Assembly: GCF_000485595.1 (NCBI RefSeq)
Contig: NW_014577278.1
Coordinates: 1,375 to 56,375, forward strand
Length of the DNA stretch: 55,001 bases
Source of the DNA: Priapulus caudatus
Lineage: Eukaryota; Priapulida; Priapulimorpha; Priapulimorphida; Priapulidae
Direction: 5' to 3'
Shown piece by piece: positions 1-9,000 of the stretch. Both the position numbers and the translations under genes were made by a program. Position 1 is the first letter of the stretch. Every line of letters starts with the position of its first letter. Below the pieces are notes generated by a model that was not told where the DNA came from, ran no database searches, and was given only the letters and a program-made list of their open reading frames with translations.

Positions 1-45
<45 letters not shown>

Positions 46-54
46 TATATATAT
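1..54. repeat. (TA)n microsatellite
   Basis: An almost pure TA dinucleotide run at the left edge of the window, followed by noncoding sequence up to the MITE. Confidence 0.97.
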
Positions 55-136
55 ACTCGCCTTTCTCCGTTTGTTTCCTTTGCTCACTTCCTTACTCCCC
101 TCTCGCGGATAGTCTCGCCCACGGACGGCATCAGGC

Positions 137-434
137 GCACGGTGAAAAGTTTGCCAGCCAAATGGCCGTATTTCAGCCGAAACCTTTTCAAGAGGCTCCC
201 CCCCCCCGAGGCACAAAATGTTAATTTACGCCTATAATACACGCGCACGCGTGCGTGCGACCATACCCGCGTGTGCGCGTCCGTTGGTGTGTGTGTATGT
301 GCGTTTGTGTGCTGTAAAAACGCGTATTATAGCCGTATAATCATATTTTGTGTTTTTTTTTTTGGGGGGGGGAGGTTGTGTGAAAAGGTTGAGGCCGAAA
401 ACCAGCCATTTGCCTGGCTAACTTTTCACCGTGC
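137..434. mobile_element. Foldback MITE of about 298 bp
   Basis: The ends GCACGGTGAAAAGTTTGCCA and its near-complement at 415-434 begin terminal inverted repeats that continue inward: AAATGGC, CCGAAACCTTTTCA, a C/G homopolymer run, CACAAAAT, and CTATAATAC...CGCG against CGCGTATTATAG. About 115 bp on each side pair with scattered mismatches around a GT-rich centre (260-310). There is no coding capacity. Target-site duplication is not obvious. The family is not recognised. Confidence 0.75.
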
Positions 435-3298
435 AACGAGGTAGGTCGTACGCGATGCCATTTGGGAGAGGGGTATCACTTATTCCCGAGATAATATACC
501 CTGATAAAGTATACATTAAAGTACATAAATAGATAGATATATCAGATATAGATAGATAGAAATAGATAAAATACCAGATATTGAATGAAAAGGTATTATT
601 GGTATTTTCTTGGTTTTTCGTGATGGTTGATTCTATATGGTACTTTATTACTGATAGATACTCAGTACATGGTTCCCACAAAGGTGTGACAAAGTGTACA
701 AAGACGTTCCAAGGATTTTCAATGACAAAAGACAAAATTAAGGACTTTCAATGATAAATGATAAAATTCAAGGACTCGCAATGGCTGTGGGGAACCTGTC
801 TTGGTATGTATGTGTATTGCTTGACACCACGACCTCTCCTGTGCGCCACTGGCGCCGCCCAACGGCAACGAAAAGTGTACGCTTGGCGTTGCGGGGAACT
901 GGCGTCATGAGATGATTAGCCGCCTGGTAATCGGATATGGAAGGAAAAGAAATCCAGATTTTTGACATGTAAGTCAGTGAGGCAGTGGAGTCATTTGAGA
1001 CATGTGGGTCAGTGAGACAGGGATGTCAATGAGACACGTGAGTCATTGAGGTAGTATAGGGGAATCAACGAAACAAGAGGAGTCTTGAGACATGTGAGTC
1101 AGCGAGGCAGGTCAGTCAATCAGGCAAGGGGAGTCTGAATAAAATTTTATGACACACGACAATAAAACAACGAACAGCAGAGTGATTGTGTAATGATAGC
1201 ATTTGTATTACTGGCTAAATTGTAATCAAGCTAATGTCCACCACTAAATATGCACCGAGCTACCTAGCACCCGCGCCATCCATCTGCTCAGATTCTACTT
1301 TCTTTTCCGTCATTCGGCAAAATCCTGATTCAGTGGGGCCTCAGTTTACTGCACAGGAATTGCCTTTCAAATGTCTCTCAGTTTGTGTGAGTGTGTGTGT
1401 ATATGTGTGTATGTGTTGGCTATGGGTGCTCGGTAGCCAGGTTTCCAGGCCTTATAAGCAATCAACTACAAACTCCATTTGAATCATACACCCATCATAT
1501 GTATGCGTTTTAAGTATTTTGTTTAAGCAGAAAAAAAGACGCGGCCGGAAGCAGCAGTCGCCAAGCACGGACCCGACTGAGCAAGGCTAGACCCGGCGAC
1601 TCCGCTCCCTGGCTCGAAAACATATATACGTCAGACTCCCGCGCGAACCTAGACGATCAAAAACCCAAAACGCCATCGTACAAACCAATAACCACCGTCT
1701 ACATGAGAACAACTGACTGCCAGCAGTGACGCACGCGCACACACGCACGCACGCGCGCGCGCATTATACACTCCACTACTTGACACAAGAAAAACGCGGG
1801 GAAAAACGCAGAAATCCGTCCAGATTCACAGCGAAATCGCGCCGAGCCTTAAATACGGACGAGATGCTGACGTATATATATATGTAAATAGATAGAATAT
1901 ATATATATATTGATAGATAGAGAGAGGATGCGAGCTGGCTGTAGATCAGCTTCCGTTACACGGAGATGCTCTTCGGAAAAAATAAAGCAAAAAAACACAC
2001 TCCATAAAGCGATGGCAGAACACCCCGTTAGATCCGCACAGCGATACGATACGTAGTACGTAGTATAGATAACTTGGGAAACAGTGAGTGAATGATAACT
2101 CCGCATACTAAACGTGCTACCTGTATAAAGATATTAGTAGTTAGCATCACACCACACGAGGGCGCACGCGTAGCGATGACATGTAACAAGTAATATGGCC
2201 TCCGCTCTCCGGACGCTTTGTCTCATGATCGTGAAAGTCACAAAATACGAAATGGAAGCCGACGTGTTAGTTGGCTTTGTTGATTAAACAATATCAAAGC
2301 GCGCATATGCTACCCGACAAACTGTGATTCCCATGTAGATCCTTGGGCCTTCCGCATAAGATCGCAAGCATGTTTATAATATATATTCAGTTTCTACCAA
2401 CTATAAAAGCAAGTGGCCTGGCTCGTTCATACCAAACTCTCGAATTAGTTTCTCTCGATAGTATTTATTGTTTCGACGATATATAAGGGCATCAGTAAAT
2501 GCCCCCAGCGTGAGTGACACGTCTACAGGCAAAGACTGCCGAGCGAGAGGAACAGAGCAGCGCAGCGTCAGCGTCAGGCAGTACGCGCATGTCATGCACG
2601 AGCTGCACCCCACCTGACGCTGACGTGGCTCATTGCTGCAGCCAATACGTCGTGTTCCGAACCGCTACGTGAGAAAAAGTGATCCGGCGACGCAAGTCGT
2701 TCGGTCGACACTCTTCAACAGACGTTCACTTCGCTGTCTCTCTCTCTCTCTTATTCTCTATCTCGCTCACCTTCTCTCGGACGAAATTATTGTGACGTAT
2801 CTAAAAATGGTAGCCGCTGCTTGATATTTACACCATGTTCCGCGTACAAACCACAACCGCGTTGTGAGTTGTTTTCGACATACTTCGTGAGACATTATTC
2901 AACAAACCTTGTCTGCCCGGCTGCACTTGTAACGAGAGCCAAAGGGAAGAATTATTAAAGCTGGGAAAACTAGATAGCGCCACTCTCTGTAATTACATAC
3001 AGGGCAGCCGTGACAACATTAGATATCTATCGCTATATTGCGTTTAGAGTGATTTACAGTGATATAAAACAGGGATCGGTAAAACGCGCCTGTTACCGGG
3101 CAGTCACGGTTGTATCGTCATTCTCTCGCCACGAAGACAAACCAGATTCATCATGTCGCTAGGAATATTATTAGAGACACACCAAACTTGTTAACGAAAG
3201 AGAGAAATCATTGCCAATACACAAATTCTATAAAATGTCTGGATTCGCATTCTTAAAATAACATACTTACGTATAAAAATTTAACAAGTATATAATTT
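435..3298. other. 3' flank of the large gene; no supported gene
   Basis: It holds TAGA/GATA-rich sequence (about 520-570), a degenerate GACATGTGAGTCAGTGAGGCAG-type tandem repeat (962-1135), a GT-rich stretch (1376-1415), a CG/CA microsatellite (1729-1763) and a CT-rich stretch (2735-2775). Open frames such as 2633-2824 (plus) show no domain, repeat or splice context. Confidence 0.6.
962..1135. repeat. Degenerate ~30-45-bp tandem repeat
   Basis: GACATGTGAGTCAGTGAGGCAG recurs with variation four to five times (about 963, 998, 1034 and 1088). GGGAGTC or GGAGTC joins some of the units. It is noncoding. Confidence 0.6.
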
Positions 3299-3304
3299 TT
3301 TATT
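3299..3304 (-). promoter_or_regulatory. Candidate polyadenylation signal AATAAA
   Basis: TTTATT on the plus strand gives AATAAA on the coding strand about 127 bp after the stop codon, in AU-rich sequence. A second candidate lies at 2464-2469. Confidence 0.5.
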
Positions 3305-3430
3305 ACTATCAGTTGAATCTGATTTGTCTACATTACGCAGGTTCATTCACCACTCTACAGTCATTGTAGAATATTAGCAAATTTAGCCTGCAGGTCGCGC
3401 GTTTTTGCGCGTTCGCCCTGTCATCTCTGT

Positions 3431-3521
3431 TTACTCCTCGTCTTCCTCCGGGTACTGGTAAGAATGAGTCGTCCTAGTCACGCTCACAGACCCCGGCGCG
3501 TCACCCTCATCTTGCATGTAT
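3431..3521 (-). CDS. Giant ankyrin-like gene, terminal exon W14
   Basis: The last exon holds 91 coding bases including TAA. The acceptor is GATGTTTTACAG|A, phase 2 (junction Arg). It encodes RYMQDEGDAPGSVSVTRTTH then SYQYPEEDEE and stop. The combined C-terminus reads DPEVQALIDRYMQDEGDAPG. The TRTTHSYQ ending continues the Thr-rich style of the tail. The frame fits W13 exactly and ends the gene. Confidence 0.9.
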
Positions 3522-3530
3522 CTGTAAAAC

Positions 3531-3669
3531 ATCACCATCATCATCATCATCATCATTATCATCATCATCAACACCATCATTATCATCATCATCATTACCA
3601 TCATCATCATCAGCATCATCATTACCATCATCATCGTCGAAATCATCATCATCCTCACCATCATCATTG

Positions 3670-3719
<50 letters not shown>
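3531..3719. repeat. (CAT/ATG)n trinucleotide repeat in the last intron
   Basis: An interrupted CAT repeat of about 190 bp occupies most of the 291-bp W13/W14 intron, with a pure run at about 3671-3718. On the coding strand it is ATG-rich. It is open in the W14 frame, so retaining the intron would insert a Met/Ile run only if frame allowed. There is no sign that it is coding. Confidence 0.92.
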
Positions 3720-3720
<1 letters not shown>

Positions 3721-3812
3721 CCAACAAGTATTATTTATAATAGTTCCACAGAGAGGCAAGAAACCATTCTAACTGACGAGCATGGTATAATAATTGCAAG
3801 CGCAGCACTCAC

Positions 3813-3962
3813 CGGTCAATCAGGGCCTGTACTTCTGGGTCCAGTTCCTCTGGACGCTGGTCACCGCTATCAGAGACAGTTGTGCCACTTGTGGTCATCA
3901 CTTCCTCTTGGCCATCCGGATGCACTATTGTCTTGGTGTGCACTTGTTTCTTGATCAAAACT
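3813..3962 (-). CDS. Giant ankyrin-like gene, exon W13
   Basis: 150-bp exon, phase 2-2. The acceptor is GCTGTTATTCAG|A and the donor GAC-CG|GTGAGT, a strong consensus. It encodes VLIKKQVHTKTIVHPDGQEE, VMTTSGTTVSDSGDQRPEEL and DPEVQALID. With W12 it forms LDDGTVRK...HTKTIVHPDGQEEV, a pair of D-G turns with alternating Thr/Val like the module in W4, W6 and W10. It then ends in an acidic helix-like DPEVQALID. Confidence 0.9.
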
Positions 3963-4072
3963 CTGAATAACAGCGTGTTCCATGGTAAATAAGATATCTT
4001 TCGCGTACTCTCTACTATTCAAGGATTCACTCAGCTCAGTCTTTCTCACTCACTCACTCACTCACTCACTCA

Positions 4073-4124
<52 letters not shown>

Positions 4125-4213
4125 CACACACACACGCACGGACACACACGCACACACGCACATACACACGCACATATGCGCTCATGCATATGTGCACGTA
4201 GTAACGAGCTTAC
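3963..4213 (-). repeat. Intron W12/W13 filled largely by ACTC/ACGC/AC microsatellite
   Basis: 251-bp intron. A compound microsatellite runs at about 4044-4190: (ACTC)n, then (ACGC)n, then (AC)n. Poly(Thr-His) frames across it are artefacts. Confidence 0.85.
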
Positions 4214-4283
4214 CTGGACTTTCTAACGGTCCCATCGTCCAAAACCTCTTCCTTCTCCACGACCTGCACATCCTCTGGGTGTT
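4214..4283 (-). CDS. Giant ankyrin-like gene, exon W12
   Basis: 70-bp exon. The acceptor is TCGTGTTTCAG|AA (phase 1, junction Glu) and the donor TCC-AG|GTAAGC (phase 2, junction Arg with W13). It encodes EHPEDVQVVEKEEVLDDGTV then RKSR. The E-E-x-L-D-D-G-T-V-R-K segment is typical of the conserved regulatory tail of ankyrins as I know it, and it is the strongest single clue to the family. Confidence 0.87.
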
Positions 4284-4711
4284 CTGAAACACGACAACGA
4301 ATTCGTCGTTAACAAGTGCATGCGTGCATCCTTGTTGAAAGCCACACAAATGTAAAATCTCAAGAATGTCATTGTTCGTGGCTATTCGCACGGAACAACG
4401 TTAAAGCTCCCGTGTAACACCATCTTGAGAAGTAAGCAGTATATTCGTACTGATGGTACACGGTACATCTCAATTATTTACTTGATTTGTAGGATAATAA
4501 TAACGAGCAGATTTTTCGTTACGACACGTCCTATGTCTATTTAACGGCTCATTTCCTTATTTTGATAACGAATTAGTTAAAAAATAAAAATAAACATAAA
4601 AATAAAATTAAAATCAGATAAAAAAGTAGGTGGCCACGGTTCGGGCTGCAAAGCACTGCGCGTTCGGGACTCGACCAACGCGCCCTCTATTCTATTGAAA
4701 AGCACCCTTAC
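4284..4711 (-). other. Intron W11/W12
   Basis: 428 bp of unremarkable AT-rich sequence. Confidence 0.7.
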
Positions 4712-4765
4712 CGTGTTCGGAGACCATGTACGCGTCTCCCGACGGACCTGTGGCTCCCTGATCAT
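4712..4765 (-). CDS. Giant ankyrin-like gene, exon W11
   Basis: Phase 1-1 micro-exon of 54 bp (18 codons). The acceptor is TTCGTTACAG|AT (junction Asp from W10) and the donor CAC-G|GTAAGG, a good consensus. It encodes DDQGATGPSGDAYMVSEH including the junction residue. Its frame joins W10 to W12 exactly, which is the main evidence. It is the last exon of the skippable phase 1-1 series. Confidence 0.82.
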
Positions 4766-5952
4766 CTGTAACGAATGCATAGACGAGCATGAATAGCGGC
4801 CAGTCGCGCGACCCACGATTCTCACGTCTTCATGGAGAACGCAGGCCGATGTCGCGCGAGAGAAACACGACACGTTGGCCTCGCTCTGGAGATGTGTAGA
4901 GGCATGCATTCATGTGCAACCACTGCAAGTATATCTACTACCCGCTATAGAAAATTGATAGTGATGCAAGAGAAAGATTTCTTTACGTTCACCGAGAGAG
5001 ATATATAGAACAAGAAGGTCTGAACACGGAATTGTGAACAGCAGTAGGAGCCGATGCAATCGAAAATAATTTACCAGTGAAACTTCGCTAGAACAACATC
5101 GTCTGACTCGTTGAATATCTCACACATTATTATAATCAGAGCGTTAAATGAGAATCATTTTAACTATTACAACTGTTACATTAGAAGGAGCTATACTGGT
5201 GAACATGTCTAGAAGACAAAGAGACAGTGTCGACGTCATGCAGCATGCGATCATGACGGCACGACTGCTGCAGCAGTTCCAAGCATGCACCTTACATACC
5301 GTCTCATGGCAACCACAGTTGTTTTTTACTAACTGTGACGTTACAAAAAAAGTTGTTAAAAAAATGTAGACAAGGACACGTCACTAGGAAAAGGCGATTC
5401 GTCAAGGAATTGTCGACCATGTGTCTTACAGTCATCGACTTCGGAACATCAATCGTCAAGTTAAACTAATACAAATATAATATGTTATTGTTTAATAACC
5501 TGGTGACGAGCCTATACACAGTACCCTCATCACTATACATCATGCTACGCCAGCAGAAGCCAACTAGACCCACGGAAACACATGTCTAGCGCTATGCACA
5601 TGACACGTAAAAACATCTGCTGGTGAGTTACAAAGCGCGCGGCGTATGATGCTTGAATATGCGTGGACTTTAATTACTCCAAATGCAGCGATAAATAAAT
5701 TGTTGATCGTATAAATAATAAATTGTATCCTCTTCTGTAAACGAATAAATTAAAACGGACACGAAGACAAATAGAACAAACAAAAAATAACCCGAAAACA
5801 GAACGAATCACGTAGTTTATTGCGTTTGCACTGAAACTTAAAACAAAAGAATGACCGTAAATAATAACAAACGTAAGTGTGCACCGAGGCGACATAACTA
5901 GGGCGTGTGGCTGTACAGTAAATACCAGGTGAGAACACCAAACATGCAGCAG

Positions 5953-5984
<32 letters not shown>

Positions 5985-6030
5985 CATATACATTCATAGG
6001 CACAACAATACATGCTGTTCGTTTTGATAC
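4766..6030 (-). other. Intron W10/W11 with TA microsatellite
   Basis: 1265 bp. A (TA)n run sits at 5952-5980, about 50 bp after the W10 donor. Read-through of the donor would give GIKTNSMYCC and then a Tyr-Ile run before a stop, so the W10 frame stays open into the intron by chance. No exon was seen. Confidence 0.75.
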
Positions 6031-9000
6031 CTGAGCGGCAATCGTGCTGGCTGCGTGAAAGCCTTATCGTTGGCGACTCGGGCCCACAGTAACACGTGTC
6101 AGAGTGTGTCGACGTCTCCGAGGGGGTCGGGGACTGTCGCGAGCGTCGGTACGTCGTCGTCTCGCGCGCCTGGCTGTCGCCAAACGACGCCGAGTAGGTC
6201 GTCACGTAAGGGCCCTCGTACTCGTGTCGCTGCTGCGGCGGCGGGGGCGGCACCCGCGCCCGCTTCCCCGCCACGTCCTCGACGCGCATAAAGATAGAAT
6301 TACCTGACCCCCGCTGCGCGTGAACGGCGGTGTCGGCGCGGACCGTCTTCGTCGTCGTGCGTCGCCGCGTGATCGTCCGCGTAACGTTGCCGGCGTCGTC
6401 GACGCTCTCCTGCTCCTCCAGCTCGTCTCCCGGCTCGACGTCGAAGTGCGGCGCCGACTTGTCGGCGAGCGCGCGGTCGGCGACCGGCGCCGTGTACGTG
6501 TACTGCTGCAGGCGCGGCTCGGCGCGTCGCAGCGTGCGTTGCGTGATCGTTCGCTCGCCGGCGACGTCGCCCGTGCGCGGGTCGTACACCTTGTACGTCG
6601 TCGTCAGAATCGTCTCGTCGTCGCCCTCCTCCTCCGTCGTCGTCATCGTCTTGCCGTACTCCCCGTAACCCTCCTCCTCCCCCTCCTCCGTGGTTATCAT
6701 CGTATCGCCGTACTCCCCGTAACCACCCTCCTCCTCAGTCAGGGACGGCGCCGCCTCGGAATCGACTACAGTGGTGAGGTCTCCTGGCTGGTAGGACAGG
6801 TAGTGGCGGTCGTGCTCGATCGTGTCTGTGCTTGATATCATCGACGACGAGATTACGCTCGAGACGAGCGTCGAGTCGGTCGACTGCACCATGCTGTGTC
6901 GCAGCGACGCATCGCGCCCGACGCCCGAGTCCTGCATGCTCAGATCCTCCTCCTCCTCCTTCTCTTCGTCGGAGTTCCCGTCGCGGCGTGGCTCCTCCCG
7001 CTCCTCCTCGCGCGTGAACTCTTCGACGTTCTCGGACGCCTGTCGCACGATCTCCTCGATGGCTTCGATGGCGTGCGGGTCGCCGGCCGAGTCGCTGCCG
7101 GACGAGAACTCGCCAGGAAGCGTCAGTGGCTGGCCTTCGACGATTGTGTCCATGCGCTCGTCGTCGCCCTCGTCCAGGATCTCCCTCTCTAGCCGCTCGA
7201 ACTCCGTCAGCGAGTTCACCGACCCCGACGTCTCATTCTCGCTCTGCCGCAGGTCGGCGAACGGGAACGCCGGCTTGCGCGCCGAGCCGTAGTCGGCTGA
7301 GTGCGGCGGGGATGAGCTGCTGTCGGTGCTGACGCGTTGGCGACCATCCTCCATGAGAATGACCTTCTCGAGCCGCTCGAATTCCTCGAGCGACTGCTCC
7401 GATCGTCGGGTCTCGTCCTCTGGCACGTAGAAACTCTCCTGACTGTCGGCCTTCGGTCCCGAACTACTGCTCTGCTTGCTCGACGTCGAGCTCTTCTCCA
7501 CGTCCGCCTTTTCGTCGGCGTCAACGTTCTGCTCCACCTCCCCCTTCTCGACGACGTCGCCCCTTTCCTCCTCCCGAACCTCACCCTCGGCGGAATCTCC
7601 CTTTGCGATTTCGTCGCGCGGTTCGTGTGTGTCTCGTTTCCCGAGTACAGCTTCGCTGTCAGTCACTGGTCGTGATTCGAACACGGTAATATCGGCAATG
7701 GGAACCCCCGTTGTTTTGTCTACGTGATCTTCGCGCGGTGTGATGCGTTCATCACTTTCAGTAATGTGTTCCTCATCAGCTGGCTCTGATTGAGGAGGGT
7801 CAGGGGCATGTGGGACTTCATCACTGGATTTATCTAGTGACTCTACTGTTATACCCGTACCACTCTGTGTTGTCTTTGTTGTGGTTTCATGCGCATATGA
7901 TGCAGCAAATGATTCGTGTTGTTTGTCTGACGACTGTGTTACAGTAGTTCCTGCCGGGGTCGTCTCAGTGCGCTCATAGCTCTCTGCCTCCTCTTGCTTT
8001 TGAGCCTTGTAGTCTTCGAGCTCTTCCCGTGACTCCTCCTTAATGATTCCTTCTTCTTCCGTCCTCACGTGTTCCTCCTCCATAGCCTGGGCTTCGTAGT
8101 CTGCTACACGTGACCCTTGGTACATGGTCTGCGTCACCTTTCGGAGGCTTTCCTCGTCTAGTGAATCTTGCATTATGTCTTCACGTGTAGCGGCAAACTC
8201 AGCCTGCACTTCCCGACCTTCAGTGTGTGCCTCCAAATGTCGGAACCGCTCCTCATCTAACGAATCTTCCATTAGATCTTGCGATTCTTGCTTTTCTTTG
8301 AAAGCACTCTGCATTTGAAATTGGTCACCTTCAAGGGAATCCTGCATGAGAGTCTCATCCTTGCGGGTTTCAAATTGTGATTTAAACCGCTGGTCGTCCA
8401 GGGAGTCCTGCATTATATCTTCCTTCGGAAATTCTGCCTGCCTGAATTTATCCTCATCAAGAGAATCTTGCATTATGTTTTCTGATTCTTGTTCTTCTTG
8501 AATATTCCAGTCTTCCTCCCTGCGAAAGTGCTCTTCAGTTGTGGATCCATACATGCCGAGTTGTCCGAATGCTTCTGGATCTAGGGACATCTCCATGGGA
8601 TCCTGTGGGACAGATCTAAAGACTAAATCTGGCGAGTCATCAGACTGCTGCAGTTTCGACTCGTCTAAAGAATCAGCCATTACATCATAAGGTTCCTCAT
8701 ATTTCCCAAGTTTTTCGTCACTCGCTTGGCCGTCCACTCGTTTATCACTTGCTTCTTCGTCTGCCCCCTTTTCCCTTTCTTCTTCCTGTTCTTCGTCTTC
8801 TTCTTCTACTTCCTCGTGGATTATATATCGTTCAAGGGGTTCTGGCGACTCCGGCCGTTCTAGGATGTCGGAGACCTTATCGATGTCGTCTTGCGTGTCC
8901 AAATCCCTCAGCTCACGCTCGTCCTCCGATACCTGAGCACTCAGAGCTCGCAGTTCGGAGTCGGGCCGCGAGTCGGGCCGCAGCTCACTGTCCGTGCGAT

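Noticed and set aside
2633-2824. 63-residue plus-strand open frame in the 3' flank
   Set aside because: No domain or splice context, and it partly translates a CT-rich stretch.
3431-3727. Poly-Met open frame on the minus strand
   Set aside because: It is the CAT/ATG microsatellite of the last intron running by chance into the W14 frame. A clear acceptor (TTTTACAG) separates the two.
3464-3772. Poly-His plus-strand open frame
   Set aside because: Same CAT repeat read on the other strand, and it overlaps the terminal coding exon in antisense.
3982-4287. Thr/His-rich plus-strand open frame
   Set aside because: Translation of the ACTC/ACGC/AC microsatellite in an intron.
5750-6030. Extension of the W10 frame past 6031 to a stop at 5750
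   Set aside because: A GT donor at 6030 joins W11 in frame. The extension reads a TA microsatellite as Tyr-Ile and then hydrophobic random sequence unlike the exon.
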